64,000 nucleotides of DNA from Saccharospirillum sp. MSK14-1 (GCF_003054965.1 NZ_MIES01000026.1:1030524-1094523); one strand, 5' to 3'. Shown: positions 9,424 through 18,468, numbered from the stretch's first letter. Notes: generated by a model not told the origin, from the letters alone. Translations and numbers: made by a program.

Positions 9424-9500
9424 GGGCCCATAGCTCAGTTGGTTAGAGCAGTCGACTCATAATCGATTGGTCGCTGGTTCAAGTCCAGCTGGGCCCACCA
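9424..9500 (+). tRNA. ileX: tRNA-Ile2 (CAU anticodon, lysidine type)
   Basis: A 77-nt cloverleaf with encoded CCA: acceptor GGGCCCA (9424-9430) pairs with TGGGCCC (9490-9496); D arm GCTC/GAGC; anticodon stem GTCGA/TCGAT around loop CTCATAA with anticodon CAT; T arm GCTGG/CCAGC. CAT anticodons occur in tRNA-Met and in tRNA-Ile2. The run from the anticodon stem through the variable and T arms closely follows E. coli ileX rather than metT, so this should be the AUA-reading tRNA-Ile modified by TilS. A mobile island begins 24 bp after its 3' end. Confidence 0.93.
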
Positions 9501-9518
9501 TAGAATCCTCTAAAGCTT

Positions 9519-9523
9519 TATTG
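9519..9523 (+). repeat. Target site duplication, left copy (TATTG)
   Basis: TATTG directly abuts the left terminal inverted repeat and is repeated at 21404-21408 outside the right one. A 5-bp duplication is the hallmark of Tn7-like and Tn402/Tn5053-type transposition. Confidence 0.88.
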
Positions 9524-9548
9524 TGTTGTTGCGACCATAACTTGTCCG
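9524..9548 (+). repeat. Left terminal inverted repeat
   Basis: 25 bp, identical to the reverse complement of 21379-21403. Identity stops at both inner edges in the very next base. It contains the first transposase-binding-like box, ACCATAACTTGTCC (9534-9547). Confidence 0.9.
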
Positions 9549-9588
9549 CTTCGGACAGTTTATGATCACAGTTACCCATAAACTGTCC
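9534..9588. promoter_or_regulatory. Three TnsB-like binding boxes
   Basis: Box A ACCATAACTTGTCC (9534-9547), box B in reverse as GGACAGTTTATGATC (9553-9567) and box C ACCCATAAACTGTCC (9574-9588). B and C share a perfect 12-bp inverted core (9553-9564 and 9577-9588). Clustered repeated boxes internal to the terminal repeat are typical of Tn7-like ends. Confidence 0.7.
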
Positions 9589-9866
9589 TCATTAGCTTAA
9601 CTGGGGCTAACCCTAGGCAGCGCCATCTCAAAGAATGTTTCGAGATGAAAATAGTCTTACCAAGATGGCAATGGTTAACGTCGCTATCTATGAGTAAACC
9701 GAATACTCAACCTTTATGACACAACATCCGTGCGCCTGTTAGTCCCTGCTCTGAATGTCTTTTTGATTAATACCACGAGAGATATGGAGAAAATTTCGAA
9801 TCTTCTAGTTGTTAAAGGTCGAATTAATACGCAGATAATAGTGCTATCGTGACCTGCCCCCAAGAT

Positions 9867-10744
9867 TCACTCCAACGGCGTCCTAGTAATGTCCGTTACG
9901 TTTGAACCTTTTGTTTTCTGTCGAACCATCGCTGCAAACTCCAAAGGCGTTGGATAATCCAATGATGAGTGCGGTCGGCATTCATTGTAATCCAGTCGCC
10001 AACGGTTGATCTCTTCCCGCGCATGCGCCAAGTCTCGGAACCAATGTTCGTTAAGACATTCGTCGCGGAATTTTCCGTTGAAGCTCTCGATGTAACCATT
10101 TTGCATGGGCTTTCCCGGCTGGATCAATTTCAGCTAGACGCCGTTGTCATACGCCCAATGATCCAACGCCTTGCTCGTGAACTCCGGACCTTGGTCAGTT
10201 CTGATCGACTTCGGATACCCTCTAAAAAAAGCAGCTATGGCATCGAGCGTTCGAACCACTTGGTTACCGGATATTCCCATGGCAACCGGAATATCCAAGC
10301 ACTCCTTGGTGAAGACATCCACGATGGTCAGGCATTTGATGTGGCGGCCCGTGGCCAACGCATCCATGACAAAATCCATCGACCAGGTATGATTCGGTGC
10401 CTCGGGTAACATCAGCGGCTGTCGCTCAACCATCACGCCATGACGGCGCTTGCGCTTGCGAACCGCCAGCCCAGCTTCGCGATACAATCGGTAGACCTCC
10501 TTGTGGTTCACCTCCGTTCCCTGTCGACGCAGCATCTAATGGACGCGTCGGTAACCGAACCGGCGTCGCTCATAAGCAATGGATCGGATGCGATCCGACA
10601 ACGCCCGATCCTCCACTGACGACTTGGGCTGATACCTCAGGGTGGCGCGGGATAAGCCGACGAGTGAACAGGCTTTGCGCTCCGATACGGACGTCTTTAA
10701 GACCATGGAGCGCACCGCCTCGCGCTTGTTCTCGACGGTCAGTA
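9867..10744 (-). pseudogene. IS3-family transposase OrfB, two amber codons
   Basis: An rve/DDE integrase reading frame interrupted by TAG at 10536-10538 (where relatives have Trp before M-L-R-R-Q) and TAG at about 10131-10133 (a Gln position, between Y-D-N-G-V and L-K-L-I-Q-P-G). The DDE residues remain visible: D in W-S-M-D-F, D in I-R-T-D-Q-G-P-E-F, and E in Y-I-E-S-F-N-G. Frame is otherwise intact from just after orfA to 9867. The two stops are explained by TGG-to-TAG and CAG-to-TAG transitions. Confidence 0.85.
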
Positions 10745-11008
10745 CTTTCGGTTCAGCGCCACCTTCAGGGCTTTGGTATCCAGCATGGACTCGGCCAGCA
10801 GCTTTTTAAGCCGAGCGTACTCATCTTCCAGTGCTTTGAGGCGACGGGCCTCAGAGACCTCAAGGCCGCCGTACTTCTTCCGCCAGGTATAAAAGGTGGC
10901 ATCCGAGATACTGTACTTCCGGCACAGCTCTTTGATGGGTAAGCCCGCATCGGCTTCCTTCAGGATGGGGATGATCTGTTCTTCGGTGAATCGCTTCTTC
11001 ATGTTCAT
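10739..11008 (-). CDS. IS3-family transposase OrfA (IS407-like)
   Basis: 89 residues opening with K-K-R-F-T-E-E-Q-I-I and containing the helix-turn-helix E-L-C-R-K-Y-S-I-S-D-A-T-F-Y-T-W-R-K-K, then a leucine-zipper-like tail A-R-L-K-K-L-L-A-E-S-M-L-D that ends N-R-K-Y, all typical of IS407-group OrfA. The frame is intact. OrfB follows in another frame and would need programmed frameshifting or reinitiation, but is itself broken. Confidence 0.88.
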   Translation of the reverse strand: MNMKKRFTEEQIIPILKEADAGLPIKELCRKYSISDATFYTWRKKYGGLEVSEARRLKALEDEYARLKKLLAESMLDTKALKVALNRKY

Positions 11009-11070
11009 CGTCCTCTCTGGTGATGAACATTACTCAGTTCACTTTGGATTAAAAAGTTGGGGGCAGGTCA

Positions 11071-11323
11071 CTGGCCGCTCTACGACAAACGCCCGAGTCA
11101 GATGGTTTGGAATATCCGGTCGTTCAACCGTGGCCTGTTTGTAGGCGCGAGGGCCTGGCTGCTTACAGATCACTCCCAGTTCACTCATCAGCCGTCGACC
11201 CTTGAAACGACCGACGACAACGCCTTCCTTACTGAGCAGGCCTTTGATGATCCGGCTGCCAGAAGAGCGACGACTCTTCGTACACAAAAGACTGGCCTGA
11301 GCCTTCAAGGTTAGGCGCGACAC
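11071..11323 (-). pseudogene. Truncated IS3-family transposase OrfB remnant
   Basis: Minus-strand remnant of the N-terminal part of an OrfB (HTH_21 region: L-T-L-K-A, S-R-R-S-S-G-S-R-I-I-K-G-L-L, then K-Q-A-T-V-E-R-P-D-I-P-N-H-L). It is cut by the end of the IS407-like element exactly after the V-V-E-R-P that precedes the conserved N-Q-V-W. The same family occurs decayed at 18469-19325, so the island once held two copies of this IS. Confidence 0.8.
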
Positions 11324-11653
11324 CGAATTTTAATGTTAATTTTCGTAAACTTATAAAAAATCACACGACTACTAAGTTTACGAAAAGAGTTGTTAAAAAA
11401 TTCAAACAAATAAATCATCAATTTTTCTTGCAGTTCTTAAAAAGTGAACTAACTTCCTTTTCAAATCACTCCTAGGACTTTGTTCTTATTGGTGTTTTTA
11501 CTAAACAAAGCGGACAGATGTGCGCCTTTTAAATGAATTAATTATTGGAATAAGAGCGCCAAGAGACACCAATATTCCGACTCTCTAACATCAAAATTAA
11601 CGGACTAATTTATGTATTCCACTTAGACTTTTAAAAGTGGAACGGAGTTGCTT
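11324..11653 (+). other. AT-rich leader of the giant surface-protein gene
   Basis: No gene is visible. It contains a 14-bp perfect inverted repeat TTTTCGTAAACTTA (11340-11353)/TAAGTTTACGAAAA (11373-11386) and, immediately before the ribosome site, an 8-bp hairpin TTCCACTT (11617-11624)/AAGTGGAA (11635-11642) with the palindrome ACTTTTAAAAGT in its loop side. Both are plausible expression-control structures for the gene at 11654. Confidence 0.55.
11340..11386. promoter_or_regulatory. 14-bp inverted repeat upstream of giant gene
   Basis: Perfect arms 11340-11353 and 11373-11386 separated by 19 bases. It could be an operator or the end of transcription of the IS remnant. No regulator gene for it is adjacent. 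Confidence 0.45.
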
Positions 11654-14600
11654 ATGCTGTTAAAAAATCGTTTCCAGACCTTCCTTCGGATTCTTGTTGC
11701 CGTACTTTTTTTTAGTTTATCTTCGGCCAGCTTTGCGGTTAACAATGCTTACGAATTTTCCAGTGGCGATACTTTAACGCTTACGGGCGCTGCTGCTGAG
11801 TTGTCCGAACTGGACGAATTTACGATTGAGTTCTGGGTAAATATTGATAGCAGCCTCAACATATTGGGCACTGTCAATCTTGTGGAATTCGATGGTGCAG
11901 GGGGCATTGCCCTGCTTAAAACGGCATTAACTACAACGCTTATCACCGACCTGAGCGGAGATTTAATAACAGGCGTTACCGCATCAGCCAATTTCAACAC
12001 GAGCCTTAGCTTCGATTCCTGGCACCACTTGGCTATCGTGTTCAACACAGGCAACTGGCAATTCTTTCTCGATGGAGTGCAAATTGGCAGCAGCATTCCT
12101 GATCTTGGACTTTTGTCTCAAGTTCCTGATTATGCCGGTAGCGGCAACAATCATTTGATTATCGGCAACTCATCATTAGTTGGCATAACCGACTATGAAG
12201 GTCGCTTTGACGATATTCGCCTTTGGAATATTGTCCGATCTGAAGCACAGATTAATGCCAATCGAAGCGTTGAGCTCGAAGGAAATGAAGCAGGCCTTAT
12301 CGGTTATTGGAAGCTGAATGAGACAAGCGGAACGACGGCCAACGATAACGTCTCAGGCGGAATCTTGGATGGCACCTCCTCAGGCGTATCCCTGGCTGTT
12401 GAAGGTGCCTTCCCGGTCAATTCAGCGCCCGAGTTCTCCAACCTTGATGGCGACAGCGTGGCCTGGGCGGGCGTCGGCAATCTGGTTACGTTGGACGTCG
12501 GCAATGATGCCTCACTGATCGACCTCGATCTCGACTTACTCAACAGCGGCAATGGCAATTACGACGGCGCGACCCTGACGGTGGCACGACAGGGCGGCGC
12601 CTGGGACGCCGATGTGTTTAGCATTGATGACGACGGTGCCACATTCGATGACACCGGCTCCGCCTTGCAAGTTGGAGGCAATTCCTTTGCCACTTACACC
12701 AACAGCGGCGGTCAATTACAGATCACTTTTGATGACTCTCTGATCACGCCAACGGCTGCATTGCTCAACGATCTTCTGGGGCGTATTCAATACCGCAACG
12801 ACACACCGGCTGGCGACGCTTTGATTCGTTTGTCGTTGAGCGATGGCCTTGAAGTGGGTGTTGCTGACGTTACGGTAACGGCCGATATTATTTACGTCAC
12901 CAGCAACACCGACACCGCAGTACAAGACCTAAGCAATGGTGTGAGCTTCCGCGAAGCACTGGCGATGGTTGAAACCGATGCCAGCGGTTTGTTGACGTTG
13001 GTGCTCGACAGCTCCCTGAATAACGACACCCTTGCTATCAGTGGCACAACCACCTTACTCCATGATTTAACCGTCAATCTGGATTTGGTGCCTGATATCA
13101 CTCTGAATGCCGGCATTCTTAATATTGATACCGGTGTCACTCTGACCCTTTTTAACGGCACTTCTGACACCGCCACCCTCGATATCACGCTGAGCGGTGC
13201 TGGCTCTTTGGTCAAAGATGGCGCTGGCACTCTGATCATGACCGCCACCAATACCCTGACCGGCCTGACTCATATCGTAGATGGCGTACTTAACTTAACC
13301 GGCAGCCTGCTGGGCGACCTGACCGTCGACGGTGATTTTATCAGCGCATCGTTGGTGAGTGGTCTGGTAACGGTCAACTCGGGAGGCACCATCGCGGTGG
13401 GCGACTCGCCTGGAACTCTGCAACTTGATGGCGGGCTGGACCTTCAGGCCGGTGGTCTTTTGACGGTGAGAATTAACGGCAGCACAGCCGAATCTGGCTA
13501 TGACGTTTTTGAGGTGAGTAACAGCCTTACCCTGAACGGCGATTTGAATCTCATCGGTACTCACGTTGGCGTCAACAGTGATCTGGGAACCATCATTGAT
13601 TACCTGACCGGCGGTCCGGTATCGGGCACCTTCAACACACTGACCGAGGGGGCCGGCATCGCACTTAATGGTATTACTTACCTGATCAGTTACCTGGCCG
13701 GTGACGGCAATGACGTCGGCCTGAGCGTCCTGCCGCCGAGCGTTTCTGCCAGCCACATCAGTGTCGGCGGCGCCGCTGGTGCGACCTTCCGAGTGGGCGA
13801 AACCATCGTCGTGGAATGGGATAACTCCGCCAGTGGCGATAACAATTCCAATATTGATACCGTCACCGTAGATTTCTCAGAGTTCGGCGGTGGTTCAGCA
13901 GTTGCCGCTACTGAACTTTCAGGCGTCTGGACCGCGAGCTACCTGATTCCTGCGGGCACCATTGATGCAACGGGTCTTAATGTGTCGGTCACAGCCACCA
14001 CTGATCTGGGCTTGTCCAACACCACCGAAGGCACGGATGATGCGAGTCTCGATAATCAGGCACCGTCGGTCAGCGACAGTCGCCTCGACCTCTCAGGCAG
14101 CACCGGTAGCGACGACACCTTTATCGTCGGCGATACCGTCACTGTCACCTGGAACAACACCGCTGGCGGCGATAACAATGGCGATATCGATTCGGTAACG
14201 GTCGACTTCAGTGCCTTTGGCGGTGGCACTGCCGTTGCAGCAACCAACAGCAGCGGCACCTGGACAGCGACCTACACCCTGACGGCCGGCAGCCTGGATG
14301 GCAGCAACTTGAACATCAGCCTGACGGCCACAGACGATGCCGGTAACAGCACCACTCGCGCCGACAGCAGTAATGCCGATGCCGATACTCAGGCACCTGC
14401 GGTTACCTCGGGCAATATTGACGTCAGCGGAGCGACTGGCAATGGCGGAGCATTCATTGTCGGTGATACGTTGACCATCCGTTGGGACAATACCGCCAGC
14501 GGCGACAACAACGCCGACATAACAGCGGTGACCGTCGATTTCAGCGCCTTTGGCGGCGGCGCTGCGGTGAGCGCAACCAACAGTGGCAACACCTGGACCG

Positions 14601-16765
14601 CGACCTATTCCGTTACCGAAGGCTCAACCAGTGGTACCAATCAGAACCTGACCGTGACTGCCGTGGATGACGCTGGATTAACGGGCGATGATACCGTCAG
14701 CGCAACGGTCGATGCCCAGCGACCAACGGGTCACAGCGTGGCCTTCAACAATGCCCTCTACGACAGCGGCAACGTTGCCGGTGCTGAATTCACGCTCAGC
14801 GGCGCAGAAAGCGGCGCCGATTACAGTTTCAGTATCACCAGTTCGGGCGGTGGTACCCCTGTGACCGGCAGCGCTTCGGGTATTGGCGGTGGCCCAATCG
14901 ACATTCCAGTGAACCTGAGTGGATTGGATGACGGCCAGTTAACGTTGACGCTGACGCTGACCGACGACTCTGGCAACGCGGCTGATCCAGTCACAGCTAC
15001 TGCCCAGCTGGACATCAACGGAGTCGACAGCGATGGTGATGGGATTTCTGATGGACAGGAAGCCGTTGATGGCACCGACCCAAATGATGCGGACGATTAC
15101 GTAGATACCGTTGATCCAACCATAACTGCACCTGCCGATCTTCTGGATATTGACGCCACCGGACAGTACACCGAAGTGACACTGCGGCTTCTACTCGGAC
15201 TCCCAGAGGGTGCCAGCGACGCCACGCTTCAGTCGTCCTTACAAGCACTGGCTACCGACAACCTCAATGATTGCTGCACCATCGAAGTTCAATTCCCAGA
15301 TGATAATCAGCAGTTGGAGTCCGGTAGCTATACCCTGACCTGGCAAGCAACCGATGGCAAAGGTAACACCGACCAGGATACTCAAACGATCAACATTTAT
15401 CCGCAGGTGTCATTCAGCCCGGATCAGGTTGCTGTCGAAGGTGAAACGGCCACGGTTAAGGTCATTCTCAGCGGACTATCGCCAATCTATCCGTTCAGCA
15501 TTGATTACGATATTGACCCGTCGAGCACCGCCAGTGGAGCGGATTATTCACTCAGCCCAGTGACACAGACAGTCACTTTTACAGTTGCTGAAACAGAGAC
15601 GGATATTCAGGTAACCCTGGCCGATGAAGGCCCGGGCGATGGTGATGAATTCATTCTTTTTGAACTCGACGATAGCGAAAACCTGGGGGCCCAAAACACC
15701 CACCGGTTGACCATTGTTGAGACGAATTTACCACCTGATGTTCGTCTGGAGTTGGAGCAGAGCGGCGACCGCACGACCATTGCCGACCGGAATTCCGACA
15801 TAACCGTAACTGCGGTGGCTACTGACCCGAATGGCGACTCCATCGACTTCGATTGGACCGACACAGATTCGCAATTGATCGACAATGACGGCAATTTGCT
15901 CAACAACACCTTTGTTTTTGATCCCGCCGGTCTTGCTAACGGCATTTATAAAGTGGCTGTTCGAGTCACCGATGCGCAGGGTGCAAGTACATACAGCCAA
16001 CTGCACTTCGTTATGGTTTCCGCCAAACCCACTTTGGGCGCCGGCGACAGCGATGGCGATGGCACGGATGACGCAACCGAAGGCTCAGGTGACGATGACG
16101 GCGACGGCATCCCCAATTACCTCGACAACATCGACGCCACCAATTTATTGCCGGCTCACGCCAGCATTACTTATGCCTACATCCTGGAGTGTAACCCGGG
16201 GCTGTTCTGCCGACTGGGCCAGTACTCGTTGCAAGGCAGTACCGGTGGTGCCCGACTGGTGCCCAACGAATTGAACACCATGCAAAACATTGTCGCGGAT
16301 ACCAACTTTATTCCGGTCGATGGTCCCTTTGATTTCGAGGTGCATGATTTGCCGATTACCGGCCAGAGTATTCAAATGGTTATCCCTCAGCGCACGCCGA
16401 TTCCCGCTAACAGCCAGTATCGTATTTTCGTCAATGGACAGTGGCAGGCCTTTGTCGAAAACACCTTCAATCTGCTGTTTTCCGCACCGGGAGAACCGGG
16501 CTACTGCCCACCTCCGGGTGATGATCAGTGGCGCCCCGGCCTGACCCCTGGTCACCGCTGCGTACAGCTGACGATCGAAGACGGCGGGCCTAATGATGCA
16601 GATCTCGAATCCAATGCTACAGTCAATAACACGGGAGCTGTCAGCCGTGCCAATGGACAGGTTAACTTCAACAGCAGCGGCAATGCTCTCGGTGGTGCCA
16701 GCGGTGTATTTTTCATTGTGTTACTCGGCCTCTGGCTAACGCGCTACAGGAGAATGATGGAGTAG
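11654..16765 (+). CDS. Giant LamG / choice-of-anchor surface protein
   Basis: About 1,703 residues. The ATG at 11654 (GGAG at 11644-11647) is preferred to a TTG two codons upstream. Signal peptide to about 28; laminin-G/ConA-like domain about 30-235; a Ser/Asp-rich cadherin-like region; an autotransporter-type passenger repeat (K-D-G-A-G-T-L about 520); three tandem Ig-like repeats (DNA about 13735-14700, period about 330 bp, motif W-D-N-S-A-S-G-D-N-N); Ca-binding D-S-D-G-D-G-I-S-D; a Calx-beta-like domain (about 1255-1360); a second D-S-D-G-D-G array; then a choice-of-anchor-U-like end (E-D-G-G-P-N-D-A-D) and a sorting tail: Gly-Gly, hydrophobic helix, R-Y-R-R. Likely a cell-surface adhesin processed like GlyGly-CTERM proteins. 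Intact cargo of the island, coupled to the OmpA gene. Confidence 0.85.
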   Translation: MLLKNRFQTFLRILVAVLFFSLSSASFAVNNAYEFSSGDTLTLTGAAAELSELDEFTIEFWVNIDSSLNILGTVNLVEFDGAGGIALLKTALTTTLITDLSGDLITGVTASANFNTSLSFDSWHHLAIVFNTGNWQFFLDGVQIGSSIPDLGLLSQVPDYAGSGNNHLIIGNSSLVGITDYEGRFDDIRLWNIVRSEAQINANRSVELEGNEAGLIGYWKLNETSGTTANDNVSGGILDGTSSGVSLAVEGAFPVNSAPEFSNLDGDSVAWAGVGNLVTLDVGNDASLIDLDLDLLNSGNGNYDGATLTVARQGGAWDADVFSIDDDGATFDDTGSALQVGGNSFATYTNSGGQLQITFDDSLITPTAALLNDLLGRIQYRNDTPAGDALIRLSLSDGLEVGVADVTVTADIIYVTSNTDTAVQDLSNGVSFREALAMVETDASGLLTLVLDSSLNNDTLAISGTTTLLHDLTVNLDLVPDITLNAGILNIDTGVTLTLFNGTSDTATLDITLSGAGSLVKDGAGTLIMTATNTLTGLTHIVDGVLNLTGSLLGDLTVDGDFISASLVSGLVTVNSGGTIAVGDSPGTLQLDGGLDLQAGGLLTVRINGSTAESGYDVFEVSNSLTLNGDLNLIGTHVGVNSDLGTIIDYLTGGPVSGTFNTLTEGAGIALNGITYLISYLAGDGNDVGLSVLPPSVSASHISVGGAAGATFRVGETIVVEWDNSASGDNNSNIDTVTVDFSEFGGGSAVAATELSGVWTASYLIPAGTIDATGLNVSVTATTDLGLSNTTEGTDDASLDNQAPSVSDSRLDLSGSTGSDDTFIVGDTVTVTWNNTAGGDNNGDIDSVTVDFSAFGGGTAVAATNSSGTWTATYTLTAGSLDGSNLNISLTATDDAGNSTTRADSSNADADTQAPAVTSGNIDVSGATGNGGAFIVGDTLTIRWDNTASGDNNADITAVTVDFSAFGGGAAVSATNSGNTWTATYSVTEGSTSGTNQNLTVTAVDDAGLTGDDTVSATVDAQRPTGHSVAFNNALYDSGNVAGAEFTLSGAESGADYSFSITSSGGGTPVTGSASGIGGGPIDIPVNLSGLDDGQLTLTLTLTDDSGNAADPVTATAQLDINGVDSDGDGISDGQEAVDGTDPNDADDYVDTVDPTITAPADLLDIDATGQYTEVTLRLLLGLPEGASDATLQSSLQALATDNLNDCCTIEVQFPDDNQQLESGSYTLTWQATDGKGNTDQDTQTINIYPQVSFSPDQVAVEGETATVKVILSGLSPIYPFSIDYDIDPSSTASGADYSLSPVTQTVTFTVAETETDIQVTLADEGPGDGDEFILFELDDSENLGAQNTHRLTIVETNLPPDVRLELEQSGDRTTIADRNSDITVTAVATDPNGDSIDFDWTDTDSQLIDNDGNLLNNTFVFDPAGLANGIYKVAVRVTDAQGASTYSQLHFVMVSAKPTLGAGDSDGDGTDDATEGSGDDDGDGIPNYLDNIDATNLLPAHASITYAYILECNPGLFCRLGQYSLQGSTGGARLVPNELNTMQNIVADTNFIPVDGPFDFEVHDLPITGQSIQMVIPQRTPIPANSQYRIFVNGQWQAFVENTFNLLFSAPGEPGYCPPPGDDQWRPGLTPGHRCVQLTIEDGGPNDADLESNATVNNTGAVSRANGQVNFNSSGNALGGASGVFFIVLLGLWLTRYRRMME

Positions 16766-16769
16766 AATC

Positions 16770-18392
16770 TTGGTAGTTAAGGGACGCATTGCGAGCAACT
16801 TTTTTTTTACAACACTCACTGTATTTATCGCCCTGCTGATTGGGCCCGGGGCACATGCTAAAGAGTTCGACATCGCCGATCTTTGGCTGTCCCTGGACGT
16901 TGGTTTGGCATCAAACTTGATTCAGGAAGATTATCAGCAAAGCGCCGACGACAAGGGACTGGACATTACCATTGGCGATCCACAAACCGCTCGGCTGTCG
17001 TGGAAAGTCGGGCTGGGCTGGGATTTCTGGGAGACCTCAGACGAGCAATTAGTGCTGTCGTCACAACTTGAATGGATCAATCTCGGCAACGTGAATCTGG
17101 ACTACAGTGGCGAAGTTGCTAATGACGCTGAACTACAGGAAATCTACGATGGCCTGGCCGACATTCACCCCAACAGCGGCAATGGCATTGGTGTTGGCTT
17201 TAACAGCCGCTGGAAAGGGACCGGCGATCTCAATCTTGATCCCTTTGAATTTGGCTCCGAATTAGGGCTGTTTTTCTGGTGGCAAGATTACGAACTCGAC
17301 GGCGTTAACGAAAGTGCTGTTCGAACTGATTCCATCAGTGGCATTGGCTGGTACGGTGGCTTGCACTTTGACTATCAAATAGACCCTCGCTGGTCAGCAC
17401 GAGCAGGGACGCGCCTCTATGGCATTGGTGATGAACTGGTGCAATCCACTCGTGTCGGCCTGACTTATCGCTTTGGCGCCAAACCTGCCGAGCCAACCGT
17501 TATTGAGGTTGAAGTGCCTGCCGGCCCCAGTCTGGATGACCGCTATGTTCTATCACGTAGTTCAAGCCAGCCGCTTAATGTATTACTGAACGATACGTCC
17601 GTTGGCAATAATCTGCGTGTTGCACGTGTGAGCCAGGCGGAGTCGGGTGATGTATCCATCAGCAGTGATCAACGGCGCATCCGATATCGCCATAACGGCG
17701 ACGATGCTGAAGTTGATCAGTTCGAGTACTGGATCGACAACGGCGATGAAGAGGTCGGGCCGGTGCAGGTCATGATCGAAATTGTTGCAGCGCCTCCCAA
17801 CGCCAACGGGGACTCGTTCCAGGTCGGCTTTAACACCTCTTCGCGTCTGGATGTATTAGAAAATGACAGCGACCCGCAAGGGCGACCATTGACCATTGTC
17901 GAGTATTCCATCCCGGATTACGGCTCATTGTCGATGCTCGATAATGTTTTGATCTACGATCACTATGGCGATAACCACACCGAGGTCAGTTTCTTCTATT
18001 GGGTATCCAACGGCGACAATGAAGCAGGTCCAATTCGTGTTGATCTGATTATTCTGCCGGAAATCTTCACCATTCCGGTAAAATTCGATCCCTCGTCAAC
18101 GGTGATACGAACCGAAGATAAACCGGCGTTGAATCGGCTCTCGGTGTGGATGACGGATAATCCGGGCACTCGGGTGTCAATTCTGGGGCACACCGATGAC
18201 ACGGGAATACCGGCTGCTAATCAGCTACTTTCCCTGGGTCGTGCGCAATCAGTGATGAATTACCTTGCCACGCAGGGCATCGACCCCAATCGACTAAGTG
18301 CTGAGGGTTTTGGTGACAGTCGTCCTGTAGCAACCAATGTCACACCGCAAGGACGTTTGCAAAACCGACGGGTAGAATTCCGATTGTTTTAG
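16770..18392 (+). CDS. OmpA-domain outer membrane protein with Ig-like repeats
   Basis: 540 residues. It starts at TTG 16770 with GGAG (16758-16761) eight bases upstream and only 4 bp after the giant gene, so translation is coupled. Signal peptide about 1-31; beta-barrel about 35-235 (ends T-Y-R-F-G); two tandem cadherin/Ig-like repeats (about 245-340 and 345-435, each with L-N-D-T or E-N-D-S and F-x-Y-W-x-x-N-G-D); a C-terminal OmpA peptidoglycan-binding domain (about 440-540, G-H-T-D-D-T-G and G-R-x-Q-N-R-R-V-E). A barrel plus spacer plus peptidoglycan anchor suggests an envelope partner for the adhesin. Confidence 0.85.
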   Translation: MVVKGRIASNFFFTTLTVFIALLIGPGAHAKEFDIADLWLSLDVGLASNLIQEDYQQSADDKGLDITIGDPQTARLSWKVGLGWDFWETSDEQLVLSSQLEWINLGNVNLDYSGEVANDAELQEIYDGLADIHPNSGNGIGVGFNSRWKGTGDLNLDPFEFGSELGLFFWWQDYELDGVNESAVRTDSISGIGWYGGLHFDYQIDPRWSARAGTRLYGIGDELVQSTRVGLTYRFGAKPAEPTVIEVEVPAGPSLDDRYVLSRSSSQPLNVLLNDTSVGNNLRVARVSQAESGDVSISSDQRRIRYRHNGDDAEVDQFEYWIDNGDEEVGPVQVMIEIVAAPPNANGDSFQVGFNTSSRLDVLENDSDPQGRPLTIVEYSIPDYGSLSMLDNVLIYDHYGDNHTEVSFFYWVSNGDNEAGPIRVDLIILPEIFTIPVKFDPSSTVIRTEDKPALNRLSVWMTDNPGTRVSILGHTDDTGIPAANQLLSLGRAQSVMNYLATQGIDPNRLSAEGFGDSRPVATNVTPQGRLQNRRVEFRLF

Positions 18393-18468
18393 GTACATGT
18401 TTGTAGTGCTTCAATGATTCCGGACGCCAACGTGAGTGGTAAAGGTACCACCATAAATGAGGTTTCTA

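Larger units (their letters stand above)
9501..9849. other. Gene-free stretch holding element end
   Basis: No coding region is visible. It contains the original tRNA-downstream DNA (9501-9523), the left terminal repeat and its boxes (9524-9588), then about 260 bp of AT-rich sequence without recognisable features up to the inserted IS. Confidence 0.7.
9850..11070 (-). mobile_element. IS3-family (IS407-group-like) insertion sequence, inactive
   Basis: A 1,221-bp insertion sequence with perfect 14-bp terminal inverted repeats TGACCTGCCCCCAA (9850-9863 and, inverted, 11057-11070). It encodes the orfA/orfB pair of an IS3-family element on the minus strand; orfB carries two amber codons, so it is dead. 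The flanks (ATCG on the left, CTGG on the right) do not form a target duplication. The right flank is a truncated transposase of another IS3 element whose other half is absent on the left, so an adjacent deletion has occurred. Confidence 0.88.

Noticed and set aside
9424..9500. tRNA-Met reading of the CAT anticodon
   Set aside because: The anticodon stem, variable loop and T arm match the tRNA-Ile2 (ileX) pattern much better than elongator or initiator tRNA-Met.
9850..11070. Target duplication for the IS407-like element
   Set aside because: The bases flanking the terminal repeats differ (ATCG and CTGG).
11648..11653. TTG start for the giant surface protein
   Set aside because: GGAG would directly abut it; spacing is right for the ATG at 11654.
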